Source of the DNA: Paenibacillus anaericanus
Lineage (GTDB): Bacteria; Bacillota; Bacilli; Paenibacillales; Paenibacillaceae
Direction: 5' to 3'
NCBI RefSeq assembly: GCF_003994475.1
Contig: NZ_RZNY01000006.1
Coordinates: 140,149 to 204,148 of the forward strand
Length of the DNA: 64,000 nucleotides
The notes under the pieces were generated by a model, which saw only the letters and a program-made list of their open reading frames with translations, did no database searches and was not told the DNA's origin. The position numbers and the translations under genes are program-made. Positions 34,657 to 44,308 of this stretch are shown piece after piece; the first letter of the stretch is position 1; every line of letters begins with the position of its first letter.

Positions 34657-35907
34657 ATGTCATGGTTTAACAAACTACCCTTTTCTCAGAAGATCACAAC
34701 TGCCTGTTACCTAATTGCTGCGTTATTTGCAATACCTACGCTGATAGCATTTATTCTCGCAGGTAAAGCCCTAATCGGAATAATACTTATCGTTTTATTG
34801 GCAGCGCTTACCTACCCTATTTCCAATTATTTCAAAACAGCATTAACGGATACTTTTACCGAAATTTCCAATGCTTCCGCTAAAATTGCAAAAGGTGATT
34901 TCACAAGCAAAATCGCAGAGTCTAATAATATGGACAGCCTTACCCTCTCCTTCAACAGTATGGTGGACAAGCTGCGTAAGATTCTACAAGAAACATCTGA
35001 TATTACCCGCAAAGTTATGGATTCTAGCCGTGGTATATCTGAGAAGAATCAGAATCTAATCGGTGTTATGACACAAGTTGCCATATCGTCAAATGAATTG
35101 GCGCTTGGTTCCAATGAAATCTCCGAAGATGTTAGCGGTATGACCGATTCTATCCGCGATATTGAAGAGAAAGTAACGAATTATACGAACTCTACGCAAG
35201 AAATGAACCATCGTTCTATTGATACACTGAAGCTAGTAGAAAAGGGCCGTGAATCCGTGTCCCTGCAAGCTGAAGGTATGCAGAGGAATATTGAAGCTAC
35301 GGAGAAGGTATCCAGTTCCATCGCAACACTCGCCATAAACGCAAAGGGTATTACTAAAATTACTGCGACAATCTCAGAGATTGCCGAACAGACGAACCTA
35401 CTATCTCTAAACGCATCCATCGAAGCTGCCAGAGCTGGTGAGCACGGGGCCGGCTTTGCGGTAGTTGCACAAGAAGTTCGCAAACTGGCAGAGGAGTCTA
35501 CCTCTGCTACGAAAGAAGTTTTCAATCTGGTCCGCAGTATCGACAATGATGTAAAGCAAGCTGGGTTGAACATCAAGATTAATGAAGAAGTAGTTCGCCA
35601 GCAAAGCGAGATGATCAAGGAATCGGAAGAAATTTTTCAACAGATTGTCCAAAGTGTACAATATATCAGCGAGCAAATTGCTGAATTCACCAAGGAAAGC
35701 GAAGCCATGCTGGTAGCTGCACACGGTATTTCTTCATCCATCCAGAATATATCTGCTATCACGGAACAATCTGCTGCAGGAACGCAAGAAGTGTCCGCAT
35801 CCATGAATGAACAGATTACTTCTATTCAGCAAATGGCCGAAGATACAGAAGCGATGAAAAATGCTGTATTCCAATTACAAAAGACCATAACTATTTTCAA
35901 ATTCTAA
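34657..35907 (+). CDS. Methyl-accepting chemotaxis protein without a sensor domain
   Basis: This 416-residue protein has two adjacent N-terminal membrane helices (about residues 14-34 and 37-56) with almost no loop between, then a HAMP-like linker and a long signalling coiled coil. The hairpin tip [31 protein letters not shown] marks the CheA/CheW-binding region. With no periplasmic domain it may sense membrane, redox or cytoplasmic cues. AGGGAGGTCC precedes the ATG, and a strong terminator follows. Confidence 0.88.
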   Translation: MSWFNKLPFSQKITTACYLIAALFAIPTLIAFILAGKALIGIILIVLLAALTYPISNYFKTALTDTFTEISNASAKIAKGDFTSKIAESNNMDSLTLSFNSMVDKLRKILQETSDITRKVMDSSRGISEKNQNLIGVMTQVAISSNELALGSNEISEDVSGMTDSIRDIEEKVTNYTNSTQEMNHRSIDTLKLVEKGRESVSLQAEGMQRNIEATEKVSSSIATLAINAKGITKITATISEIAEQTNLLSLNASIEAARAGEHGAGFAVVAQEVRKLAEESTSATKEVFNLVRSIDNDVKQAGLNIKINEEVVRQQSEMIKESEEIFQQIVQSVQYISEQIAEFTKESEAMLVAAHGISSSIQNISAITEQSAAGTQEVSASMNEQITSIQQMAEDTEAMKNAVFQLQKTITIFKF

Positions 35908-35942
35908 TTCTATAGTTAAACGGACAATCACATAATGTGATA

Positions 35943-35980
35943 AAAGAGGCTGACCCACATGTTAAAGGGTCAGCCTCTTT
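35943..35980 (+). terminator. Terminator
   Basis: AAAGAGGCTGACCC (35943-35956) and GGGTCAGCCTCTTT (35967-35980) are perfect inverted repeats followed by T. Confidence 0.85.
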
Positions 35981-36043
35981 CGTTGTTATATACCCTGCAA
36001 AGGGACACTGTTCACCTGCCACTGGATCATGGATTATCTATTA

Positions 36044-37156
36044 TCATTTCTCAAGGTCGTTCTTAACTTCCTTCACTTCACTGCTAGGATCAGAATGAGA
36101 ATCTAATAATTCTCCGACTTCTGGTTTGAACTTTTCCGACAATATAGTATGATTTATCTTTACTTCTTTACGCTTACGGTCTCTGCGTAGTAACCACCAT
36201 GGGATACCTATCACTGCACCGATGATAATAATTGGTAAAGCTCCCGACAATACGACAATTCCCCATTGTAGGATCATAGACAATACTTCAAGGCTTCCAC
36301 TTAAGGCGTTTTTAGCCCGCTCCAACAATGGAGTATCTTCCTTCGATTTTGTAATAAGACTCTCTTCCGGTTGATACAATCGAATCTCAACTGTTGAGAA
36401 AGAAACATTCTTATCAATATAGCGCATTCTACCTTTGATTTGCTCAATCTCCGTTTGAATTCGTTCAAGTTCGTTGGCAAACTCCACTAATTCATTCGTT
36501 TTGGTCGCTTCATTGATAAATTTAAGATACCTAGCTTCCATCGCTTCCTTTACTTTTAGGCGAGACTCCATATCCACATACTCTTCAGAAACATCCTGAC
36601 CCTGGATACTGCGTTGCTGTGATTCAGATTTCATCTTCTCCAGTTGATCCAGAAAGGAAGAGAAGCCGGATGCTGGTACTTTGAGAATAAAGGTACCTCC
36701 ACGTTCATCCTGCGATTGACTCTCTGAGAACTCAACAATGTACCCCCCCGTTAAAGTAACGAGGTTACGTACCGCGGATTGAGCTTTACCGTAATCAGTC
36801 ACTTCCATAACAACATTCGCCTTATACATCAACTTCTTGTTCAGACCAGCCGCCGAATCCGCAGGCATAAATCCTGAAGCAGCCCGATCAGAAGCTTCCG
36901 CAGCAGATGTATCTGAAACTTGCGATTCTCCACCAAGATCTGCTGCAGGAGCTGCTGCAGGAGCTTCTGCCTCTTGAGATAACGATAAGCTTTCCGTAGA
37001 AGTGGTAGTGTTCAACATCATATCTGAAGTTTCTGTACTACTTCCACTATTCGCCTTAGAACTACTGGCCATGTCTTTGTTAGCGCTCCCGCAACCCCCA
37101 AGCAATAAAGATAAAGCTAAAATCATAACGGTGAAAAATGTTCCCCATTTGCGCAT
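36044..37156 (-). CDS. DUF4349 lipoprotein
   Basis: This 370-residue protein has a lipobox (LALSLLLGGC, Cys22) and a low-complexity Ser/Ala-rich linker. The DUF4349 domain spans about residues 108-270 (MYKANVVMEVTDYGKAQSAV, GTFILKVPASGFSSFLDQL, RIQTEIEQIKGRMRYIDKN). One C-terminal membrane segment (about 290-318) is followed by a charged tail. DUF4349 proteins are surface or membrane-anchored proteins of unknown function. AGGGGGC precedes the ATG. Confidence 0.82.
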   Translation of the reverse strand: MRKWGTFFTVMILALSLLLGGCGSANKDMASSSKANSGSSTETSDMMLNTTTSTESLSLSQEAEAPAAAPAADLGGESQVSDTSAAEASDRAASGFMPADSAAGLNKKLMYKANVVMEVTDYGKAQSAVRNLVTLTGGYIVEFSESQSQDERGGTFILKVPASGFSSFLDQLEKMKSESQQRSIQGQDVSEEYVDMESRLKVKEAMEARYLKFINEATKTNELVEFANELERIQTEIEQIKGRMRYIDKNVSFSTVEIRLYQPEESLITKSKEDTPLLERAKNALSGSLEVLSMILQWGIVVLSGALPIIIIGAVIGIPWWLLRRDRKRKEVKINHTILSEKFKPEVGELLDSHSDPSSEVKEVKNDLEK

Positions 37157-37286
37157 TTTTATGCCCCCTATATATATCTTGAGGTTCTTCCACGATGCGA
37201 CTTCACTTTATGTACTTCATGACTGGAAATATCCTCTTGTATCTCTTGACGTTTCCATACTTTGGAATGTTGCCGAAAAATAATAA

Positions 37287-37309
37287 AAACCCGCAAAAAA
37301 TGCGGGTTT
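37287..37309 (-). terminator. Terminator of the ABC transporter gene
   Basis: AAACCCGCA (37287-37295) pairs with TGCGGGTTT (37301-37309); lies just past the stop of the minus-strand ABC gene. Confidence 0.75.
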
Positions 37310-37322
37310 AATGAACAGAATA

Positions 37323-39101
37323 TTATAAATTTTTGAGTTTATAGAATTCACCTTTTTGTTTGAGAAGTTCTTCATAAGTTCCACTCTCAACAATGCGCCC
37401 CTTCTTCATCACGACGATCTTATCGGCATTCTTCACCGTAGATAAGCGGTGAGCCACGATAAATGTAGTTCTTCCCTTCATCAATTGCTCCATGGCCTGC
37501 TGCACATGGCGTTCAGATAAATTATCCAAAGCCGAAGTTGCTTCATCCAAAATGATAATTTGTGGATCTCGGACCAAAGCGCGTGCAATCGCAATACGTT
37601 GACGTTGTCCACCTGACAAACGCCCACCATGCTCGCCGACAGACGTCTCAAGTCCGTCTGGCAAATTCTCGATTACGTCCTGCAAGTTCGCCATCCAGAT
37701 CGCTTGCTGAACCTTCTCTTCTGAAATATGCGGTAACCCATAAGTAATATTCTCACGGATGGTTCCAGAGAACAGGATGTTATCCTGCAGTACAATCGCG
37801 AGGGATTGTCGGTATTTTGCCATGCTCAGTTCACTCATAGAAATACCATCTATCCAAATATTCCCACCTTGCGGCTTGTAGAAACCAATAATCAGACTCA
37901 AAATAGTTGATTTCCCTGAACCTGACTCCCCAACAAATGCAACCGTCTCCCCCGGTTTCACTTTCAAGGTGAAATCATCAAATACGTGTCTGTCTGAATC
38001 TTTATATTGAAAACTTACGTTCTCAAATTTGAATTCACCACGAACAGATTCAGGTTTCTGACGCCCTTTGTACTCTTCCGTCTCATCGGACATAAGCACT
38101 TCGGTCACAGAGTGCAGTGATTCGAAACCTTTCACCAAATTCGGGTAAACATTTAGAATAGATGTAACTGATCCAATAATCATGTTAAAGAAGCTTTGGT
38201 ACATAACAATGTCACCAATTTGCATATAGCCAAGGTGAGCCAGGTAAGCACTGAAGAACAAACACCCTACCTGGAACAACTGAAATACAACCCAGCTCGA
38301 TGAGCCGAAATAGGCTTCGAGTACATCCAAACGATGCCCGCGTTCCCGAATCCCTTCCAGGGCAGCATCAACTTTGCGGATTTCCACATCTTCCAGACCG
38401 TGTGCGCGCGTAACCGGAATCATCTCTACCGTCTCGGAGACCTTGCCGGACATTTCCTCTATATTTTTCCGAACATCGTGGTTGCGTTTTGACATTTGAG
38501 CACTGAAGAAACGCACCAAAAAAATGGATGCTGGCGCCATTAACACAAAGAATAGAGCAACGATCCAGCTATGATATAAGGTTAGGCCAATTACAATTAA
38601 AAGATTGATTCCGGCTGGAATGATTGTCATCAACATCTGTCGAGAAAGGAAGTCGATGGCCTCGACATCTCGAAGCACTTTGGACTGCAATCGCCCAGCA
38701 TTCATATCTCCATGATAACTTAACGACAACTGTTGCATTTTCCTAACTAAGGTACTCCGTAACCCCGCTTCAACATGCCGAACTGCTTTACTGACATAAC
38801 TAACATGAAGTGTATGTGTTGGTATGTTCTGAACAATCACTACAATAGCAACCACCAGATTAATCCAAAATTCATTCATAGAATGCTTATCAGGATAGCT
38901 GATGATGTTAATAATATTGGCTGTTATGATTGAAAGCACCCACATTGGTGAAGCTTTAACCGTATAATATAGGGCTGATAATGCGACTTTTCCGAAATGT
39001 TCACGGAATAATTTGGTTAGTAAACTAAATGGCTTCATTTTAGCCGACTGCTCGTTCTCAAATACTTTGGAATAATCTAATGAAATCTCGGTCTTACTCA
39101 T
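37323..39101 (-). CDS. ABC transporter, fused permease and ATPase
   Basis: This 592-residue protein has a six-helix membrane domain (residues 1-330) and a C-terminal ATPase with Walker A VAFVGESGSGKST, signature LSGGQRQRIAIARALV and Walker B IIILDEATSALD. This is the MsbA/BmrA exporter plan, working as a homo- or heterodimer. The ATG at 39099-39101 is used because GGTGGGTGG lies six bases upstream. The cargo is unknown. Confidence 0.92.
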   Translation of the reverse strand: MSKTEISLDYSKVFENEQSAKMKPFSLLTKLFREHFGKVALSALYYTVKASPMWVLSIITANIINIISYPDKHSMNEFWINLVVAIVVIVQNIPTHTLHVSYVSKAVRHVEAGLRSTLVRKMQQLSLSYHGDMNAGRLQSKVLRDVEAIDFLSRQMLMTIIPAGINLLIVIGLTLYHSWIVALFFVLMAPASIFLVRFFSAQMSKRNHDVRKNIEEMSGKVSETVEMIPVTRAHGLEDVEIRKVDAALEGIRERGHRLDVLEAYFGSSSWVVFQLFQVGCLFFSAYLAHLGYMQIGDIVMYQSFFNMIIGSVTSILNVYPNLVKGFESLHSVTEVLMSDETEEYKGRQKPESVRGEFKFENVSFQYKDSDRHVFDDFTLKVKPGETVAFVGESGSGKSTILSLIIGFYKPQGGNIWIDGISMSELSMAKYRQSLAIVLQDNILFSGTIRENITYGLPHISEEKVQQAIWMANLQDVIENLPDGLETSVGEHGGRLSGGQRQRIAIARALVRDPQIIILDEATSALDNLSERHVQQAMEQLMKGRTTFIVAHRLSTVKNADKIVVMKKGRIVESGTYEELLKQKGEFYKLKNL

Positions 39102-39276
39102 GTAATCCACCCACCTATAGCTTATAATAAAATAGTATGTCTATGAGCTTAGCCGCTTTCGACCAGCAATAACACCAGAGTTAAGTATAGAACTCCTAGT
39201 TCTCTTTCTCTATAACATATTCGGTCTGTATTACGCATAATCATTAACCAAATCGGACATCAAGGAGCTTTCATCT

Positions 39277-40170
39277 ATGAATACAATCTATCCCGATATT
39301 ATGTTTCCTCATATTCGTTCTGAAATTTGTTTGTTTGCTCCGCATACTCGAACGGTCGACAAAGGCTGGATCTGCGGACGACATGTCCATCATATGATGT
39401 TCGAAGTTTTACTGGTGCTGGATGGCGTTCAAACTGCCATACTTGGAGCCTCTGAATATGAACAACAAGCAGGCGACTTAATTATCGTCTCTCCAATGCA
39501 GCCTCACGATTTCCAAGTTCGTCAAGCAGAAAAGGTCTCCTTCTTCACCCTTCATATTCATATCGAAGAACCTTGGCTCCTGCATTTAATCGGGGCGGAG
39601 AATCAAGGGTTCTATCCAACGGATCATCCATTAAATAAAACACTGGTTCCATATATTAGAAACTTGATGGATACGTTATTCGAACGCCCTGATTCAAAAA
39701 TGTCCTTGCTACGGGGTTTGTACACCATTCTTGACGAATTGCAAAACTATATGATCTCTGGAAGTAATAGATTTCACCCTGCTTATCATTCCGAACTATC
39801 TTCCCGGGTCGCCCGAGAGATACAAAGTTTAGTCCTTAGATCCGATGATGCGATCACTTTAACAGAGGATAATCTAACAGGTGATTGGCTGGAGGGAATT
39901 GCACGGAAACTAGGAATAAGCCGGCGACACTGTCACCGGCTATTCCGAGAATCCTACGGCATACCGCCGCAGAAGTATTTAATGATGTTGAAACAGCAAG
40001 AAGCGATGCATATGCTCGTAACGAGCAACGATTCAATTGAGCGCATTGCTCACCGTATCGGTTACGAGAACGTACAAAGCTTCAGTCGCCAATTTACGTC
40101 GTGGGCTGGCTGTACACCGGGGGTGTTTCGGAAGAATAACTCCTCGGAATCCTTCGAATTCAAGAATTAA
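39277..40170 (+). CDS. AraC-family transcriptional regulator
   Basis: This 297-residue protein has an N-terminal cupin-like sensing domain (QAGDLIIVSPMQPHDFQV) and a C-terminal double helix-turn-helix: WLEGIARKLGISRRHCHRLFRESYGIPPQKYL and IERIAHRIGYENVQSFSRQF. It is divergent from the ABC transporter gene at 37323-39101 and may control it. AAGGAG precedes the ATG by nine bases. Confidence 0.88.
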   Translation: MNTIYPDIMFPHIRSEICLFAPHTRTVDKGWICGRHVHHMMFEVLLVLDGVQTAILGASEYEQQAGDLIIVSPMQPHDFQVRQAEKVSFFTLHIHIEEPWLLHLIGAENQGFYPTDHPLNKTLVPYIRNLMDTLFERPDSKMSLLRGLYTILDELQNYMISGSNRFHPAYHSELSSRVAREIQSLVLRSDDAITLTEDNLTGDWLEGIARKLGISRRHCHRLFRESYGIPPQKYLMMLKQQEAMHMLVTSNDSIERIAHRIGYENVQSFSRQFTSWAGCTPGVFRKNNSSESFEFKN

Positions 40171-40206
40171 TTCTATATGGAGGCGAGTTATGGAGTCAGT
40201 TTCAAG

Positions 40207-40746
40207 TTACTTGCGATATTCGTCAGCTAGAATACTCATCATAATGACATCGACATACTTACCATTTCTAAACAACTTTTGCCGTTGTCGACCTTCTTCC
40301 TTGAAGCCACAACTGAGATAACAGTTTTTGGCTCGCTCATTGAAATCATATACTTCCAATTCAAGTCGGTTCAGGTTCAAAGTTTCAAACACAAATGACT
40401 TCATTAAGTTAATAGCTTCTCCGCCATAGCCTTGTCCCAGCAAATCTTTACGGCCAATAACGATGCCGAGAACTGCTGATCGATTTATCCAATTTAGCTT
40501 ATGTAGATCAATCTGCCCAATATAGTTTAAATTTTCTTTTTCAGAAATAATAAATCCTTTACTTTGCGTCTGACCTTCAATCATCATACGTAAAAAGGAC
40601 TCCGTACTATGAAGAGTCTGAGGATATGTGAAAATATCGCTCAAATTGTCGACGATGTCCGGGTCGTTAACCCACTGACGTATGGATTCCAAATCTTCGA
40701 TCCGATATTCCCTAAGCGTAATCCGATTTCCCGTAATGTGTGCCAT
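40207..40746 (-). CDS. GNAT-family N-acetyltransferase (RimJ/SpeG-like)
   Basis: This 179-residue enzyme has the RimJ/RimL-type layout: ITLREYRIEDLESIRQWV, AVLGIVIGRKDLLGQGYGGEAINLM (acetyl-CoA loop) and LELEVYDFNERAKNCYLSCGFKEEGR. It could acetylate an amine such as a protein N-terminus, spermidine or an antibiotic. AGAGGG precedes the ATG. Confidence 0.87.
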   Translation of the reverse strand: MAHITGNRITLREYRIEDLESIRQWVNDPDIVDNLSDIFTYPQTLHSTESFLRMMIEGQTQSKGFIISEKENLNYIGQIDLHKLNWINRSAVLGIVIGRKDLLGQGYGGEAINLMKSFVFETLNLNRLELEVYDFNERAKNCYLSCGFKEEGRQRQKLFRNGKYVDVIMMSILADEYRK

Positions 40747-40839
40747 AAGCTGACCCTCTTTCTTCCATTTATAATATTTCGGATATTATATCCTATAGTA
40801 ACTACTAAACATAGAGACATTTATCATTCATTCAAAAAA

Positions 40840-40870
40840 AGCAAAAATCGGGATAACCCCGATTTTTGCT
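40840..40870 (-). terminator. Terminator of yjdF gene
   Basis: AGCAAAAATCGGG (40840-40852) pairs perfectly with CCCGATTTTTGCT (40858-40870) and overlaps the stop codon of the minus-strand yjdF gene. Confidence 0.8.
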
Positions 40871-41286
40871 TATCTACCACGATGTTTCTCTTTCGCCTTT
40901 TGCACTTTTAATTTCCGTTTGAAATCATCCACACGCTCTCGCTCTTCCTTGCTCTTCACTTGTTTTTCTTTCTTCCGTTGTTCATATTCTTGTCTAAGAG
41001 CTTCCTGAGCAAATGAGGATACCCCCCGTGCGCTTGTCTCCCGAGCCGCTAATCGTGCCAGTCGCTTCGGGCTTATTCGTCCGGTTGGGTTCATAACATC
41101 CTCTACTCCTACAGCTTGCGTTATCCCGTTAATCACTGACAATAAACGAAAATTCACAAACTCCAGAATTTCAGGATCCTTAGGCTCAGCTCCAAAAATA
41201 TACCGATAAGCCTTAAGTTTCCCTTCCACCGTAACCTCTACTACCCCAACCCAGTACTGACCTTCAAAATAAACAGTTAACTTCAA
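40870..41286 (-). CDS. yjdF: YjdF family protein (DUF2992)
   Basis: This 138-residue protein starts MKLTVYFEGQYWVGVVE and has GKLKAYRYIFGAEPKDPEILEFV and NPTGRISPKRLARLAARE, the signature of the YjdF/DUF2992 family; the C-terminal third is a basic, charged helix (KSKEERERVDDFKRKL). Its function is unresolved; in Firmicutes the gene is commonly preceded by the yjdF RNA, which binds planar azaaromatic compounds. The start is TTG with AGAGGGGGA five bases upstream, and a structured leader at 41291-41405 matches this expectation. Confidence 0.88.
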   Translation of the reverse strand: MKLTVYFEGQYWVGVVEVTVEGKLKAYRYIFGAEPKDPEILEFVNFRLLSVINGITQAVGVEDVMNPTGRISPKRLARLAARETSARGVSSFAQEALRQEYEQRKKEKQVKSKEERERVDDFKRKLKVQKAKEKHRGR

Positions 41287-41290
41287 GTGA

Positions 41291-41405
41291 ATCCCCCTCT
41301 ACAACCGATCAGAACAATGGACATCCCGAGGGGGGAAGGTTACTGACCTGGACTACTCCATGCTTCTGGACTACCGACCAGAATGTGTTTTTGTGTTCTG
41401 CTAAT
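41291..41405 (-). ncRNA. yjdF-type riboswitch leader with ribosome binding site sequestering pairing
   Basis: On the minus strand, CAGAACA (41394-41400) and TGTTCTG (41310-41316) close a domain of about 85 bases. Inside it GTAGTCCAG occurs twice (around 41375 and 41355). The segment CCCCCCTC (41328-41335) is complementary to GAGGGGG (41293-41299), the ribosome binding site of yjdF, so folding can block translation. Identification as the yjdF RNA rests mainly on its place and fold; I could not align it to the consensus. Confidence 0.65.
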
Positions 41406-41421
41406 CATTATAAATTAACAA

Positions 41422-41955
41422 CTACTCCCAATCAATATATTCTAAAAGCGCTTGATATGGATCGCCTTCCAAACCAAGAATCTGAGCAAAAGCGGGCTCC
41501 GTTTTCACTCCACTTTGTTTCAGCGTTCTCACTCTGTCCTTAAATTGCTTCCCATGTACCTCCAATATTTTATGCTCAATGATCATATGTCGGTAACCAT
41601 TCTGCTCCTGCGTGGGAATGTCTTGACCAAAGAGTTCAATCGGCCAGTGCCCACACTGAAAATTAACTTTGATTCGTTGTACAGCATCTACATAACGGCG
41701 AATACAAGTATAACCCTCGTACGAACCAAACTTTATTTCAACATATCGCTCAAAAGAATCAAAGTCACTGACTTCACAGATAATATCCAAATCACTGCCC
41801 TCGACGTTGATATCTAGCGGAATCGTCCCCACGAGAATCGGCGAATAACCCTCTAGCTGTTCCATGATTCGTTCTTGTTTAAGTAGCTGATATACTTCCT
41901 TTTGAATCGGAGTGCCCTCAGCTAAATATTCAATATTCATGTAATTGATGTTCAA
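41422..41955 (-). CDS. DUF4269 nucleotidyltransferase-fold protein
   Basis: This 177-residue protein has VGTIPLDINVEGSDLDIICE, matching the G-S/T-x-x-x-x-x-x-x-x-S-D-x-D nucleotidyltransferase pattern, and a downstream HWPIELFGQDIPT segment. DUF4269 proteins are uncharacterised members of the nucleotidyltransferase superfamily. The start is TTG close behind GAGGGGGG; ATG five codons later is also possible. It is the last of a run of four minus-strand genes. Confidence 0.78.
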   Translation of the reverse strand: MNINYMNIEYLAEGTPIQKEVYQLLKQERIMEQLEGYSPILVGTIPLDINVEGSDLDIICEVSDFDSFERYVEIKFGSYEGYTCIRRYVDAVQRIKVNFQCGHWPIELFGQDIPTQEQNGYRHMIIEHKILEVHGKQFKDRVRTLKQSGVKTEPAFAQILGLEGDPYQALLEYIDWE

Positions 41956-41985
41956 ATCCCCCCTCGGAGCAGCTACTCTATTTTT

Positions 41986-42825
41986 TCACACCATCTCATT
42001 AATAATAGTTCTAAGCTCTTGTTTGCTTCTATTACTATCTAATTGCGAATTGTCCAATAAAGTTTTGTTCATTTTGAGCAAGCTCAATATATGTAGTTCG
42101 AGTTTCTTTCTTTGCCGAAGCACCTCAATCGTTCCCTCTATTCCGCTTAACCCTTCATTTTTACCGAACCCTTGATTCGTATAATAATCAATAAATCCGT
42201 CTGACCACTCCTTAGGTCTCTCCCCGACTGCTTTCTCGAAAGAGGCCTTTACATCACTTTGATTCATATAGATTATTAATGGTTTTAAATCTTTGATCGC
42301 TGTTTCTAACTGTAATATGTAATTGAAAATATCCCATTGATGTGTATCATACTTCACTAACCCTATGGTCATTGGATTCTGAATGAAGCAACACTCGAAG
42401 ATATACGTGACGGACCCCTGAATTGCTTCTTCGGCAAATCGAGCCCACTTATCTGTAATTAGTTGCACATGTTCCGCAAATGGTAGTTCATAAATATCCT
42501 TTTGAAAGATCTTATTCATTAGTTCATCTGGAAAATCAACCCCCTCCTCCTGCAGTTTGCGATAAGGGATCAGATAGTGTTGTCCTTGTCTTAGTGTTCT
42601 ATCTTCTAAAATGTCTTTATAGCTCGGAAATTCTGATAGCAAATTCATAAATCCATCCTGTTCAAAACATGCCACTCCATCGTAATCCGCGGGATGATCC
42701 AGGTTTCCTTCAGTAAATAATCTTGCATCAATTCCTTTCTCCATCAATAACTCCTGTACCCACTTGGCATGGGTAGATTTGCCCGAACCTGGTAATCCCT
42801 CTATCATCACTAATTTGCTATTCAT
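41986..42825 (-). CDS. P-loop kinase-like protein
   Basis: This 279-residue protein begins MNSKLVMIEGLPGSGKST, a Walker A loop at residues 8-17, as in small-molecule kinases and thymidylate kinase-like enzymes. The rest (FTEGNLDHPADYDGVACFEQ and VTYIFECCFIQNP) is not distinctive to me. It may phosphorylate a small substrate. It lies between the DUF4269 and HAD genes on the same strand. No ribosome binding site with ideal spacing. Confidence 0.68.
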   Translation of the reverse strand: MNSKLVMIEGLPGSGKSTHAKWVQELLMEKGIDARLFTEGNLDHPADYDGVACFEQDGFMNLLSEFPSYKDILEDRTLRQGQHYLIPYRKLQEEGVDFPDELMNKIFQKDIYELPFAEHVQLITDKWARFAEEAIQGSVTYIFECCFIQNPMTIGLVKYDTHQWDIFNYILQLETAIKDLKPLIIYMNQSDVKASFEKAVGERPKEWSDGFIDYYTNQGFGKNEGLSGIEGTIEVLRQRKKLELHILSLLKMNKTLLDNSQLDSNRSKQELRTIINEMV

Positions 42826-42843
42826 AGTTATAGAACGTCCTTT

Positions 42844-43491
42844 CTAATCCATAAAAGGTTCAAGTATAATCTCACCGATGTCCTCTACAATAAAATCAGC
42901 TTGGGATAGATCCTGATTACCCGAGTTTGGATTAACGTATCCAATACATCTCATCCCGGCCCCTTTAGCTGCGGTAATCCCATTTCGTGAATCCTCTAAT
43001 ACCATACAATGCTTCACATCTACACCTAGCTGCCGTGCTGCTTCAATATACACATCTGGTGCGGGCTTCCCTTTGTCAACTTCTTCACCACTAACCACAC
43101 AATCAAAATCATTCTCCATTCCAAACTTGGACAATACTTCTTCAATGAAAATCCTTGGAGATGAAGAGGCGATGGCTACCGGGATATCAAACTCTTTCAA
43201 ATTGATTAGCAGCTCTTTGATCCCATCAATAGGTTCAATTGCCAACCCTCGCAGCGTGCTGATCTTCTTAGCTAATTGATATTCAATAATCTCCTCTACC
43301 GTTTGATTCAGATTGAATTCCTGTCTAATGGATTTCCACATTGCGGGATTCGTCATACCTACGTATATTTCCAATTCTGCCTCCGTAATATCATGTCCCA
43401 AATACTTCATCGTCTGGATATCCACATCAAAGTGTATTGGTTCACTATCGATAATTACGCCGTCCATATCAAAAATAAAGGCTTGTAACAT
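42844..43491 (-). CDS. HAD-family phosphatase/beta-phosphoglucomutase-like
   Basis: This 215-residue protein has HAD motif I FIFDMDGVIIDSEP (nucleophile Asp), motif II IASSSPR, the conserved lysine in VDKGKPAPDVY and motif III VLEDSRNGI. The cap-type sequence is that of beta-phosphoglucomutase and 2-deoxyglucose-6-phosphatase relatives. The ATG at 43489-43491 is used since AAGGAG is eight bases upstream. The substrate is unknown. Confidence 0.86.
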   Translation of the reverse strand: MLQAFIFDMDGVIIDSEPIHFDVDIQTMKYLGHDITEAELEIYVGMTNPAMWKSIRQEFNLNQTVEEIIEYQLAKKISTLRGLAIEPIDGIKELLINLKEFDIPVAIASSSPRIFIEEVLSKFGMENDFDCVVSGEEVDKGKPAPDVYIEAARQLGVDVKHCMVLEDSRNGITAAKGAGMRCIGYVNPNSGNQDLSQADFIVEDIGEIILEPFMD

Positions 43492-43542
43492 TTCAATCAC
43501 TCCTTATTATATGGTTCAACAATATTTATTCATACACTCCAA

Positions 43543-44220
43543 CTATACTACAATTTGGAATAATTCATCTAATGACTTAATAATATAATCAGGCTTAATA
43601 TCTTGGTTCCATGGCTGCTGATCTCGGTTAATCCAACAAGCAGTTATTCCAGCTCGCTTGGCTCCTAACACATCCGAAGCGGTATCACCGATATGAATTA
43701 CTTTGCACGGGTCGACACCATAATGTTGAATGACTTCCTTAAACATTTTGTTGTCATGATCATTCTTATAAGACTGATATTGCTCGGAAGCAAACAAATG
43801 AATAGGATAGTTCTTATAAAAATCAGGTAACATGACAATATCCGTATCACTTACAATGCAAACTTGAAATTCTTTAATTAAACGCTCCAGGACAGCCTCT
43901 GTCTCCTCATAAAATGCTGACAATCGATGCTCCTGAAATAATATATCCACAGCAGCAAGGCTATCATACGAAATATTATGATTCATAAATATCCTCTCAA
44001 AACTGCTTCTATATATATCACTCGTTAGAACAAATTGATTGGACTTCCTTGCCTCGGTAGATACAGAATAATAATGACTTAACAATGATCTACCATGTTG
44101 ACATGCAATTTCATATGTATATGACTCTTGTAAAATCCTCTTCCAAATCTGTTCCCTACGACTTTCTACATTCACCAAGGTTTGGAACATATCCAAGCTA
44201 ATTACTTCAAATGATCCCAT
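43543..44220 (-). CDS. HAD-family hydrolase
   Basis: This 225-residue protein begins MGSFEVISLDMFQTLVNV. The aspartate of LDMFQT is the HAD nucleophile, VCIVSDTDIV is motif II and VIHIGDTASDVLGAKRAG is motif III. Its lysine is in YKNDHDNKMF. It resembles 2-haloacid dehalogenase-like phosphatases. The ATG at 44218-44220 is used because GGGGGGAGTAGGA stands right before it; the upstream 23 residues do not fit the family. Confidence 0.82.
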   Translation of the reverse strand: MGSFEVISLDMFQTLVNVESRREQIWKRILQESYTYEIACQHGRSLLSHYYSVSTEARKSNQFVLTSDIYRSSFERIFMNHNISYDSLAAVDILFQEHRLSAFYEETEAVLERLIKEFQVCIVSDTDIVMLPDFYKNYPIHLFASEQYQSYKNDHDNKMFKEVIQHYGVDPCKVIHIGDTASDVLGAKRAGITACWINRDQQPWNQDIKPDYIIKSLDELFQIVV

Positions 44221-44308
44221 TCCTACTCCCCCCACAATCTTTATTTCTATATAACATAAACAAAGGAGTCCCGATATTAACGTCGGCACCCCTTGTAATG
44301 TTCTTTCA

